Shown here piece by piece: positions 35,325 through 47,069 of a DNA stretch of 64,000 nt (positions within the stretch are counted from its first letter, which is position 1; every line of letters begins with the position of its first letter). Source of the DNA: Galeopsis tetrahit (taxonomy: Eukaryota > Streptophyta > Magnoliopsida > Lamiales > Lamiaceae); assembly GCA_963675135.1 (NCBI GenBank), contig OY776119.1:79105727-79169726 (forward strand), given 5' to 3'. The notes under the pieces are model-generated. The model saw nothing but the letters and a program-made list of their open reading frames with translations. It made no database searches and was not told the DNA's origin. The position numbers and the translations under genes are program-made.

Positions 35325-37608
35325 TTATAAATAAAGAAATATAAATGTGAAATATTTACCTTTCTCTATATCTTCAAATTGTTCCATGTCTTCCATTATT
35401 GAATGAAGACTAATTGGAGAAGGTGCCTCACGTAGCCAATCTTGTGTGCATATAAGGGCCTCAACCGTTTTAGGAGATAAAGAACTTCTAAATGGATCAA
35501 TTATCCGACCACTTGTACTGAAAGCAGATTCAGAAGCAATAGTAGATACTAGAATAGCTAACACGTCCCTTGCAACTTTCGAAAGAATAGGATACTTGAT
35601 TTTGTTTACTTTCCACCAATTTAAGATGTCAAATTCATTATCCGATTTCTCACAATCATCAAGCAAGTATTTTGCAAGTTCAGATGTACTCTCAACACAC
35701 TTTTCTTCTTCCAAATGCTTAGCAAACTAAGTTTCTAACAACATACTCAAATCATCATCTTCATCTATGTTCATGGCATTAGCTTCTTGTCCAAGTTTGT
35801 CCAATCTTATCAACCTGTGGAACATCACAATCAACATATTGATTGTATAACAAAATCAATATTCCTTCCAATTTATCAATTGCTCTTTTAACCAAAGCAT
35901 CATTCTCATACATTGTTGTTAAGCAGAATTTGACATACTTCAACTTGAATCTTGGGTCTAGAACAATGGCAACAAATAGCATCATATTAATGCTATCAAT
36001 GTTTCCCCAATATTTATAGAACTTCTGTTGCATTTGAAATGCCATTAAAGACATTAAAAAATCTCCTTTGTTTTTCATACTAGACAAACCCATATGGATA
36101 GTAGCAAGTTCACGAAAAAAGATATTTGAAGTGACGTATGATGAACCCGAGAACTTCACAGTAACATTGAAAAATATTTTCAAGAACTTGACAAAGTTTC
36201 TCGCACTACTCCAATCCACATCTTTAGGAGGCCCTATAATCTTATTTCTCTTTGTTTTTGTAAACTGCCCCTCACCTTCTCCATCTCGATTAATCTCATA
36301 GCAATCAAAGTAGTCCATGAATTCTTTATCTTCATCCCCTAACCTCTCAAATGCTTTTTCAAATTTTTCAGCAGCTTCAAGCATCATATAAGTTGAATTC
36401 CATCTTGTTTCAACATCTAAACAAACAAGACTTTTAGAAGCAATTTTTTCTTTTCCGACACACTTTTTAAAAGCCTTTAACCTAGCTGGAGAAGACCTCA
36501 CATACTTAACAACATTTCTAACTCTCAATATAACATCACTTTGCTCTTCTAATCCTTCTTTGACAATCAAATTGACTATATGGGCAGAGCATCTTACATG
36601 CAAGTAATCATTATTCAAGATGACATCTTTCCACTTGCATTTTTTTTTCATATGATTGACTGCTTTATCGTTAGAGCTAACATTGTCAACTGTGATTGTG
36701 AAAATTCTATCAATACCCCACTCAAGCAAGCATTCTTCCAACTGTCTTGCTATTGTTTCCCCTTTATGGTTCTCAACAATACAAAAGTTGATGATCATTT
36801 TTTTCAATTTCCAATCACTAGATATCCAATGTGCAGTAAGACACATGTAATTCAAGTTTTGCACTGAAGTCCATGTGTCAGTAGTAAGACACACTCTTTG
36901 GCTCTTTAAAATTATTTTCAGTTTCCTCTTCTCTTCCATATAAATTTTCAAGCAATCTCTAGCAACAGTATGTCTAGATGGCACTTGAAATCTTGGATCA
37001 AGACCCATAACAAAAGCTTTAAATCCATCCCCCTCCACAAATCTAAAAGGCAGTCCATCAATTATGATCATTTGAGCAAGGAGTTTCCTAAGTTCTTCAA
37101 TGCTAAGGGTCTTTCCTTTTAACTTTTCACTCAAATTTTCAAAATCATGCAAGGTCTTTTGTGAATTGTCCTTTTTGTATGGATATTTCTTACATGAAGT
37201 CTCTAAATGTGCCCACAAACTAGTGGTACCATTTACTTTAGGATGAGCAGCATAACTTGTACCACAATAATTACATGCAGCTCTAGGTGGATTAGAATCT
37301 ACTATTCTACTAAAATGACCCCATATTTCAGAAATAACCCTACAACCTTCCTTCTTAATTATATCAACTGGGATGGTTGTCTTTCTTTTTTTTGGTGGTT
37401 TCGACAGTGGTGGTTTTCCTGATGCTTTGTTCACTTCTTTCTCAACATTTTTCCTACTAGAATTAATTTGTTCAACAGAAATTATAGCATCACCTGGATT
37501 AACATTGAGTAGTTGTTCATCTTCATTAGTTGGAGCTGTGGGTTCTTTTGCAATACTTGCATCTGAAACATCCTTAGAAGATTCAATATCTTTCAATTGA
37601 GACTCCAT
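35325..37608 (-). pseudogene. hAT transposase (zinc finger BED, RICESLEEPER-like), broken
   Basis: The main frame runs from ATG 37608 to a stop at 35779 (609 codons). A BED zinc finger at about residues 90-145 is visible (CNYCGTSYAAHPKVNGTTSL then WAHLETSC). The RNase H-like transposase core follows with TTDTWTSVQNLNYMCLTAHW and VDNVSSNDKAV. A DUF4413-like segment (SARNFVKFLKIFF) comes next. The C-terminal hAT dimerisation domain (WWKVNKIKYPILSKVARDVL, ASESAFSTSGRIIDPFRSSL) lies in another frame at 35714-35325. Between them a frameshift near 35780-35800 and an in-frame TAG at 35727-35729 break the gene. Family members read this join continuously, so I infer inactivation rather than an intron. 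The element could only move if a transposase is supplied from elsewhere. Confidence 0.9.
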
Positions 37609-37813
37609 GAATAGATGGGACAGAAAGAACCAATTTAAGACCTATAAACAATAGTTTCATGTTAATATCAAATCTCACTGCTTCTCAATACCAACATATG
37701 CTAAAATAAATGAGATAATTACCTGATATGTAAACACAAAACAGAATAGAGATAACCACACTTTCCCACCTTCTTTATCGCAGTTAAAAATTGAATGGGA
37801 GTATATCACAGAG

Positions 37814-39154
37814 TGTAGGTCCCTAAGTTGAGTTAATATCGAGGGAAGCTAAAGAAAATGTCTAGAGGGGGGTGAATAGACTTTTCTAAAATCTTTCGAT
37901 ATATCAGAATTACACTGTGCGGAATGCGAAATTAACAATGAGCCCAATTAAAGTTTATACTCAACTTAATTCGAGAACTCTGTTTTATGTATACTCAACT
38001 AGTCTAGATCAGTTATGTTATTCAATCAACTAAACAATTAACCAATTAAACAACAAACAAAACAGTAAAGTAAATCGAACACGAGATTTATAGTGGTTCG
38101 ACAAATTGTCTACATCCACTCTCACAAACCCAGTTGTGAAATTCTTATTAACTCGTCCAATGGAGTAATATGTTCTTGTAGCTTTAAGTCCCAAGAAATA
38201 AGACTTAGATCTTCTCGATAACACTTCCAAGTGCCTCTTCGATCTTACTAGTTATTTTACAAGTAACTAGCAACTTGAAACAACAAAAGAAAATAAAACT
38301 TCTCTTCCGTCCAGTAGTAGCCTTCTGATCTTCACTTGTCTTGTGTAACTTCACTTTCTGAACTTCAATCTCTGAGAGAAAACTTCACTTGAATCTTCAA
38401 CAATGCTTGCAGTATCAATATCTCAGTAATCAGTATCTCAATTATCAGTAGTCTGTTTTCAGTAGTCTTCAAATGATAAACTCCTTCAAGTATTTATATA
38501 CTTCGAACTTCAAGAATTCAGGTAGTTGTAACCAACCTTTCTTGATAACTGATTTCAACTGAATCTTCTTATCCATAAACGCGTTTCTTGTTACGAATTA
38601 GTTATTCCATAACTAACTTCTCCATCCTTATCTTTCACGCGTATTTGTAACTAACTTTATGATAACTTGTCTTGTGTAGTCCAGTAGATGCACTTGACTT
38701 GTAGTCCACCTGTCTTGAGTAGTAGACTGGTCTTCTCTTCTTGTACAGTAGACTTCTAATAGAACTAATCTAGTCCTATCATCTAACCTAACAAGACTAT
38801 TACATTACATTAAGCTTTTATAACAAAGCTTAGTCAACTTATAACTATACAATGAATCTATCTATTACATTTAAAAACATGAGCTCTATACAATAATTAT
38901 AGCTCAATAACAATCTAACATATACAATCAAATATGAAGTACTTATACATTGTACTTATCTTTCAATAATACTTGCATTATAAAATTGTACTTGTCTTGT
39001 GAATTCTACTGATCTGTACAAGATGACTTCAACTCAACTAGACTAGATCAATCAATACTTAGAAAATATTCAAGTCTTCTTTTGGCTTATCAAAACTTCA
39101 TCTTTTATCTTTTATTCATCATTTAGGACTTGTTCTAGGATTCATATCCCAACA
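37814..39154 (-). repeat. 3' LTR of the Copia element
   Basis: This 1341-bp LTR begins 'tgtaggtccc' and ends 'tatcccaaca' on the plus strand. It contains repeated 'cagtagtctt/cagtaatcagtatctca' motifs. It is nearly identical to the partner LTR at 49416-50755. Confidence 0.93.
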
Positions 39155-39169
39155 ATTTCCCCCTTTTTG
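39155..39169 (-). promoter_or_regulatory. Polypurine tract of the Copia element
   Basis: On the minus strand 'aaaaagggggaaat' directly precedes the 3' LTR and would prime plus-strand DNA synthesis. Confidence 0.85.
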
Positions 39170-39331
39170 ATGAAGCCAAAACTACTTGAATCTTTTCTTA
39201 TTATTAGACTAGTTAAGTAGTTACCTTGTCTTTTATCATCAAATAGTACTTATCTTTCATTCATTCAAAATAGATCAGTAGATTACACATACTTTGAATA
39301 ACAAAATATCAGAGCAAAAAAAACAAAACAA

Positions 39332-42300
39332 CTAACCTTCAAACAAACAAAAAAAATTAATCTGAAAGAGTACCTCCTTCTGGATTTGGAACACAAATGC
39401 ATCAAGGAGTCTCTTGTGGATTAGACTGACATGATCTTCATCTTCAATCTTCTCTTTATCTAGCAGCTCTTCTTCGAATTTCTTGATTTGATTAACATCA
39501 ACCCTTTTTCCTGAGCTTGTCATGGGACATTTCCATTTAGGAAATTCAGGAACAAGAATGTTGAAATTAGCACTAGCAGAAATCCTTAGGATTAAATGCC
39601 ATAACTTCCTGTGTTGTCCTTCCATGAACCTGTCAAATAAAGAGTATAATTCATCTTGGCTTTCAGCATTACCATATTTCCTTATGATCCAATGATCAAG
39701 TTCCCATTGACTCTTCACTTCAATCCATTCAGCTCTATGCTCATTATCTATGAAGTAATCAATGAACTTGTCTTCCATCTTGTCTTCATCAGCTTTCAAC
39801 TTCTATAGCCTTTCAATATGTTTCGTAATTTTCTTCTTGCTTGCATAATGAATCTCATCATCTGCAATTCTTTGTTTCTTCTCAACTACAGCAGTAGCAG
39901 TAGGTTCTTCAATACTCAACTTCCTCTTAACTTGTCTGGTCTGAATCTCTGCTTCAGGAGACGATGCAACAGCTTTACCTTTCTCTAATCTTTTCTGCTT
40001 TTCAGTTTCAGCATGCTCTAGTTCTGCCTTCTTCACTAATCTGCCTCTTTTAGGCCTTCTTAGTTCTTCAATTGCAATAGCAGCAGCTTTCATCTCCGGT
40101 TCAGTACTAGCAGATTTTACAACTATACCTTCAATTCTACTTGTCTCTTCCCCCTTTTTGGCTTCATCACTTGCCTTAAGAGTGAAAAGAGAAGTAAAGC
40201 GAGTCATTTCTTCTTTCAAAGCTTCCTTCATTGCTTCAGCAGCTGACTCAATGTGCTTCTGATGCGATTCCGCAGAACTTATCTTGTCTAAGCGATCAGT
40301 AACCAGTTCCAACTTCTGTGTACAGGAAACCAGTTCATCTTTCAATTGAGTAGCCGTCTGTCTAAGAAGAGTATTCTGTTCAGTCAACTCATGTAGAACA
40401 GCCCGAGAACGCACCAACTGATCTTGTGCCTCTCTTCTCTGTTCATCAGCAATGGCAACTTTAACACTGTAGAGTCTTTCCATTTTGCTTGACTCTTCTG
40501 CTAGCGATCGAGCAAAAGAGATTGACCTCTTTTCTGAAACATCAACTTGTTTCTTCAGAAAATCTTCAACTTGAGCAAACAGCTCTTCTCGGAAAGTCGA
40601 GTCCATCTTGTTGATCTCACCAACAAATAAGTCTCTGGATTGGTCAACAAGTGACTGATTCTGTGCAATTAGCACATCCTTCATTTTCAAGTTCAAGAAC
40701 TCGTCTATGGCAGTATGAACAACACTTCTCAGATCAGTCTTTAAATCATCCAAAAATCTGTCTGGCACAGCTTGAGTAGAACTGGAAGTTCCAACAACAT
40801 TATCAACGGCCTTGAGTTCTTCTTCATCAAACATCTCAGCATCCAAAAACTCATCATCTTCTTTACCAAGCATGAGTGAGTCGACTTCATCTTCATCACT
40901 TTCAACAATTGCTTCCAATTGTTCTGAAGTCTGGACTGCTATCTCAGCTGCTTCTGGCTTGATCTCGTCTTCCACCAGATCAGTCTGGGTTCCGACGTCA
41001 AAAGCAAATACATCCTCAATAACACCATCTGGAATATTCAGAAGCTTCTTGACTAGATCAACCAGGGCTTTGCGAGGGAATAGCTCGGAGTGATCCTTAA
41101 CTCCACTATTTTCTTTTTGTTCCATCTCCCAATCCATAAAATTGGAGATTCCGCCCATGCCTTGAATGACTTCAAAAAGATCATCCGTAGAAGACTTCTT
41201 CAAAGCGAACCATGTGCAAATCCTGACTAGCTTTTCAAACTGTTCAGAAGCTGTGTCGATGTCAAGAGTCGAGAGCGTCTTCTGAAGGTTTCTTGAAACT
41301 CGAGCACGAATCCTCTTCTCTCGTAGACACATTGGATAATACACTAGGGATTCAAATATAACAACAGACGGGTCCTGAGTAGATGGGGTCTCTAACTCAG
41401 CTGTTGCAGTGGCAACTGGCGTCTTGTCTGAAGTAGATGGGTTGGGGGGTTCACCATATTCTGGTGAGGGAGAGGGAGTAAAGGCTGTGGTTTCTGTGGG
41501 CTCAGATGTGGCTTGGTCAGGTATGACAACTGTAGAAGTATCAGTTGTATCTTGTTTGGGAGTGATTTGGGGATGACTGGCTCTAAGCGGTAATGCCGCC
41601 AGTACATGTGAGGTTGAGGATAAAGGACGAGGCCTAGATCGATGTGATCTAGCCTTGGTTCAAACAGTAGAGAGAGAGAGAGAAGGAATTGACAAGGCTT
41701 GTGAAGAGGTACCAACCTGGTGGCTCGACTCTTCTGGTGGAGGTGGGGTTCCAACTCTCACAAGAGTATACATCTCAGGTACTTGGTCACTCGACTCCTC
41801 CTCTTGATTTGACTCGTCATCCGATTGAGTCTTCTCCGAGTCGTCTGCACTGGACTCAGCTTCCTTAGACCCGGCTTGTGAAGAACTATCTGAATCCGCA
41901 TACGGCAACACTTCAGATTCATCAAATTGAACCTGTCTAGGAGCAGCTGGCCTTCCAGCAACCTGCTTCTTCAGAGCCTCTTTCTTTAGATAGAACTTAA
42001 GAGGATGAAACGGCTTTCCCTTGCTCCAAGTGGTCTTGTTGGGCATCAACAGTGGGAGTAATATGCTCAGCTTGTTTCCATATCCAACTGCTTGAGAGAC
42101 TACCCAGTTCCGAGTATCAACATCCACCCTAACACTTCTTTCGAAGTGCATCATCCTGTCAGCTATTAACTTAAACCAATTACCCTCAGTAATTCCATCA
42201 TAGATAGCTGCTATAATCCTTGTTTTGACCTGGGTGACTGAGTCAAAAGATCCAGTGGCACATAGAAGCATCTTGCTAGCTATGTCCAGTAGAGTGCGAT

Positions 42301-42763
42301 ATTTTTCTAGGAGCTCACCCTTCTTGGCTGTAATAGCTTTACCATCTGGTTTCAGCTTCATCTTCCTTCCACAGAAAATGCTTAAATATCTCATCTCTTG
42401 CCCTTCCGCATACTTCTCCACATCAATCGTTCCGATGGGCAACCTCAATCTTTCAAAAAGAGCTTCACGAGTGATTTCCACTCGATTTGAACCGATAAAA
42501 GATTCGATGACATCTCCTCTTCTACTGGCATTAGCATAGAATTCCAGAACCTCCTCTTCCAGAACAACCTTAGGAAACACCTCTAAATAGGGTTTTAGCC
42601 CGCATCTTGTGCACTTGGTCAGAATTTCTTCATTTCCGACTGTGTGATTTCCACCAAAAAACAGGGACGGTTCCACATGCACCTTGTTGTCATTAATGTA
42701 TCTGCCTAGATCAAACGGTGCCTGTATGTTGGTACTAACATCGAAAATAGATCGAATCGACAT
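39332..42763 (-). pseudogene. Envelope-like extra frame of the Copia element, two internal stops
   Basis: This is one continuous minus-strand frame of 1144 codons from ATG 42763 to 39332. It is interrupted only by TGA at 41660-41662 and TAG at 39803-39805. The N-terminal third (about 250 residues) is a globular region of the kind found in the extra frames of SIRE-type elements. An acidic Ser/Glu-rich and then Pro/Thr/Ser-rich low-complexity linker follows, then long helical, probable coiled-coil segments (VLHELTEQNTLLRQTATQLK) and a basic stretch. No strong hydrophobic span was noticed. The position between RT-RNase H and the 3' LTR matches the envelope-like frame of Sireviruses. Its function in any member is unproven, and I call it envelope-like by position only. 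Confidence 0.7.
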
Positions 42764-43689
42764 GTTAAAAGATTTGTAATGAACAACGGATTATGCAGGA
42801 AATCACTGTTAGGCGAGTAGAAGAGTTAAGAAAAATGTGAGGCAAGACGTGTGCAAGTGTTGGGTTTTGTTTAAAAACTGAATTTTTGATCCAACGGTCA
42901 AGATTGAAAAATTAGATCCAACGGTTGAGACCTTTGGCATTCAGTTACGGAACCGAGACAACAATGTGAATTGATTTTGTACAAATTGAAATCCGCCTCT
43001 CTTATTTGCAAAATTAAAGAGTGTACTCATCTGACCTATCTAGGTCGTGTTTTGGCATGAATTGAATGTGTACACCTCATTAACTAGTGGTGTATAAATC
43101 CAATTCTAGGATTTCCAAATTTTAACACTATCACATTACTTTAACATCGTTAATTTGTTTCGAGTAAACACTTTAACACATATCCTATTTAAATCAAAGA
43201 AAACTTAGCTTGTCTGTTCGAGTCCATCCAGAACAGATGAGTAGGACTATGCTTCATAAGGCGAGTAGGTTTAATGGCACAAGACGAGTAGTCTTATGTC
43301 CACCTGATGAGTTCCCCTTCGACTGTGCGTATCTGTCTGAACGTCGAACAGCTTTATGTACCTGTCTTATTTAGTACGACAGATAGTCGAGTAGAGTATA
43401 TAGAATGAATATCAATTCAAATCAATGATCAAGGTTCAAACAAGATGACTGTTACCAAACTAAAGAGTCAACACAAGGATTTTTAAGAAATCAAAGATTC
43501 CCCCTTAAATGTTTATTCCCTTAGTATTACCCTCAGCTTTACCAGCTTCCTCATCGGGTTGTTTGGTCAACTTTGTCTGACCTTGTATACCTGTCTGTTG
43601 AGTGAGTAGATGAGTGCTCTGTGCCTTTTGTGGTAACTTGTCTATTTCTCCTTTCTTCTTAGGACTGTACCTGTCTGGTTAGTACATTG
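42764..43689. other. Non-coding spacer between pol and the extra frame
   Basis: About 0.93 kb inside the Copia element without an open frame. It contains repeated 'gacgagtag/gcgagtag/gatgagt' words. It may hold the leader or splice signals for expression of the downstream frame, but none can be assigned. Confidence 0.4.
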
Positions 43690-46398
43690 CTATATACTAG
43701 TAGGATCAAGATCAATTAGTCCTAGACTAATGCATAATTCATGAAATCGGGCCTCAGCTAATGGTTTTGTGAAAATATCAGCTCTTTGAAAATCAGTATG
43801 AATCTTTTCCATGCGAATATCCTTCTTTTCTACATGATCACGTATGAAATGGTGTTTCACATCAACATGCTTACAACGTGTGTGCAGAACAGGATTTTGT
43901 GTAATGGCAATAGCACTATTACTATCACAGAATATTGGAACATTTGATTCACAAATATTATAATCTCTAAGCTGTTGAATAAGCCATAATAATTGACTAC
44001 AACAACTACCAGCAGCCATGTACTCGGCTTCAGTAGTAGAGGTAGCAACACTTGTCTGCTTTTTCGAAAACCATGAAATGAGTTTTGTGCCTAAGAATTG
44101 ACAAGAACCAGATGTAGATTTCCTATCTATTCTACAACCACCAAAATCAGAATCAGAGTAGCCACTTAGAGATAGATCATCATTTGAAGGATACCATATA
44201 CCACGATTGATGGTTCCTTTCAAATATTTCAAAATCCTTTTAGTGGTTTCCATATGACTCTCTTTTGGATTAGATTGAAAACGAGCACATACACCAACAG
44301 AAAATGCAATATCAGGTCTACTAGCAGTCAAGTAGAGTAATGAACCAATAAGACCACGGTAATGGGTTTGATCAGTACATTTACCATTCTCGTCTGGATC
44401 CATCCTGTAAGTAGGTTGCATAGGTACTCCAGAGGATTTACATGTCTTAATACCATACTTGTCTAGTAGATTACGAGTATATTTTGCTTGATTTATGAAA
44501 ATCCCTTCTGGGGTCTGTTTTACTTGAAGTCCAAGAAAGTAGTTCATTTCACCCATCATAGACATCTCAAATTTACTTTGCATGAGTGTTGAAAAACTTT
44601 CACTCAGCTTTTTGTTAGGTGAACCAAAAATGATGTCATCTACGTAAATTTGGACGAGTAAAATGTCTTTCCCTTCTTGTCTTCTAAACAAGGTTCTATC
44701 TACCTTGCCTTTAGTAAAACCATTTTCTAATAGAAATTGAGAAAGAGTATCGTACCAGGCTCTTGGAGCTTGCTTTAGTCCATATAAGGCCTTCTTTAAT
44801 CTGTATACCTGGTTACCTTTGACTTCGAAACCTGGGGGTTGTTCAACATACACTTCTTCCGCAAGAATACCGTTAAGAAATGCACTTTTAACATCCATTT
44901 GATATACAGTAAATTTCATGTAAGCAGCATATGCAAGGAACAATCGAATGGCTTCTAGTCTAGCAACAGGAGCATATGTTTCATCATAGTCTATGCCTTC
45001 AGCTTGTGAATAGCCTTGGGCGACTAGTCTAGCCTTATTACGAACAACTACATCATTCTCATCTTTCTTATTCTTGAAAATCCATCGAGTGCCAACTACA
45101 TTATGATGTTTCGGTCTATCGACAAGTTCCCAGACGTCGTTTCGAACAAACTGATTCAACTCGTCTTGCATAGCAATGATCCAATTACTATCAGCCAATG
45201 CCTCATTAATGGTTTTAGGCTCGATAGATGAGAGGAAACAACACCAGCAAAACAGAGATGGACTAGATTGTTCTTGCGACTCAAAGAGTTGTCGTCTAGT
45301 CTTAACACCAACAGTAGAGTCACCAATAATATTTTCAGTATTATGCGTTGATTTCCATGTATTTCTATTCTTAACAATAGTACTATCATCTATATCATGT
45401 ACAGCATCATGCATGTCAACATCATTATCATCAGAAGATTTAATGGGAGTAGACGAGTCGACTAGTTTAGGCATGTCAATTGGTCTAGTAGAGTTACCTT
45501 GACCACTTACCTTCTTCTGGTCATCTGACTCAAGAGCTTTCATGAATGGATTGTATGCTTGAACGGATTCATATACCTCTGAGTCTTTGTCAGATTCGAC
45601 AGTTAGCTCAGTAACTTTCTCACTGATCTTGTTGGTAGACGAGTCCTGTTGAGATTCTTCGAAAACCACATGTGGTGTTTCTTCCACACAAAGGGTTGAG
45701 TAGTTGAATACTCTAAATGCTTTGCTAGTCGAGGAGTATCCTAAGAATATCCCCTCGTCTGCTTTAGCATCAAATGCATTCAACTTGTTTTTCCCATTGT
45801 TATGGATGAAACACTTACATCCAAATATATGAAAATATGACACTCTGGGTTTTCTATCTTTCCATACCTCATAGGGCGTCTTACCTAGTGCTTTATTGAT
45901 AGCACTTCTATTTTGTGAGTGGCATGCAGTATTGATGGCTTCTGCCCAAAATTTCTGAGGCGTATTATACTCTGTCAGCATGGTCCTGCAGGCCTCCTTA
46001 AGAGTTCTGTTCCTTCGTTCTGCTACTCCATTTTGCTGTGGTGTCCTAGCTGCACTAGTAAGGTGCTGTTTACCTTTTTGACAAGACGTGCATACATGTG
46101 ACTTATAGTAGACTTCATTGGGAATACCTTCCACAAGGTAGTCTCTGGCTATCTTATTAAGAACCTTAAAGTTTAGATGACAGAGGCGTCTATGCCAGAG
46201 CCAGCCAAGTTCTTTAGGATTCTTAGTAAGTAGACAGGTGTCCCTCGGACAACTGTTCCAGTTTACTATGTACACACTTCCTTGTCTAATGCCGACCAGT
46301 AAGACTGTGTGTGTTTTCTTGTCAATGATTTCACATTTCTGACTCTTGAACTGCACCTTGTATCCACGATCACAAAATTGTGAAACAGAGAGTAAATT
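43690..46398 (-). pseudogene. Copia pol: integrase (core deleted), reverse transcriptase, RNase H
   Basis: The open frame (first ATG 46356, 888 codons) carries the GAG-pre-integrase and integrase zinc finger (HRRLCHLNFKVLNK then CTSCQKGKQ). It then jumps directly to AARTPQQNGVAERRNRTLKE. The catalytic-core segment that normally lies between, with the first two acidic residues of the D,D-35-E triad, is missing; only the last Glu (in GVAER) remains. The deletion junction is near 46040-46065 and keeps the frame. RT is intact by eye (VYQMDVKSAFLNG, YVDDIIFGS), as is RNase H (SDSDFGG, TEAEYMAAGSC). An in-frame TAA at 46399-46401 cuts it off from the protease. Integration would need a partner's integrase. 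Confidence 0.88.
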
Positions 46399-46653
46399 TT
46401 ATTTCAAGCCTTCAACAAAAGAAACATCTTGAATCTCTATGTCTCCATTCCGAATGTAACCAAATCCTTTAGTAACAGCAATGGAGCTATCACCAAATAT
46501 CACTTTTGGTCCTTCTTGCTCATGGTAGTTTGATAAGAGAGTCTTGGTACCAGTCATGTGGTGCGAACAGCCACTGTCTATGTACCAAGTTTCTCCTGTT
46601 GAACCACCTTTCTTGTATAGATCGAGTCGACCCTGCATCAGATGATATTTCAT
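46399..46653 (-). pseudogene. Copia protease segment
   Basis: A short frame containing the retropepsin active-site motif WYIDSGCSHHMTG of Copia proteases. It is in the same frame as pol, separated from it only by TAA 46399-46401, and in a different frame from gag. It is part of a gag-pol precursor in an intact element. Confidence 0.85.
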
Positions 46654-46673
46654 AATTTAGGTACCCTCCTTAT

Positions 46674-47069
46674 TTATTGGGGTCCTGGAGGGTTAGTCGA
46701 GTTCAATGGAATCCAAATGTACATTGGAGTCCTGAACAAGTTTGATCTTCTGAGCTTACGACCATATTTGTTGCAAAATAAGACCTTGTTGTCCTTATCT
46801 GGCCTATCAGTTGAGTTCGGGTCTACTCTTTGGAGATAGCCTTTTGACTTAATCTCTACTTGAGCAGGCACTTGTCTATGATAGTCAGAGTAAGGTTTGT
46901 ATGCATTAGGTCCATACGGTTTATAGACATGTTTAGGTCTTTCTTCTCCTTTGATATCATATGACAAAGGTGGAGGATATAGAACAGCTTGTGTACGATA
47001 TTTTGAACCTTCCTGTCTAGGTCTAGACGAGTAGAGTTGAGACTGCCTTATGAAAGGAGGTCTAGACTC
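46674..47069 (-). pseudogene. Gag-pol spacer, in the gag frame after the gag stop
   Basis: This segment remains open in the gag frame after TAA 47070-47072 and ends at TAA 46674-46676, just before the protease frame. It encodes a polar region (GPNAYKPYSDYHRQVPAQVE). In related elements gag and pol are joined by readthrough or frameshift. Here one shift plus stop codons would have to be bypassed, so I regard the junction as broken, although the first TAA alone could be the natural gag end. Confidence 0.55.

Noticed and set aside
38030..38230. 66-codon ORF found identically in both LTRs (also 49631-49831)
   Set aside because: LTR sequence; duplicated because the LTRs are duplicates, with no protein family evident.
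39803..42763. Reading the extra Copia frame as a set of separate genes
   Set aside because: The pieces are in one frame separated by single stop codons, so they are fragments of one former frame.
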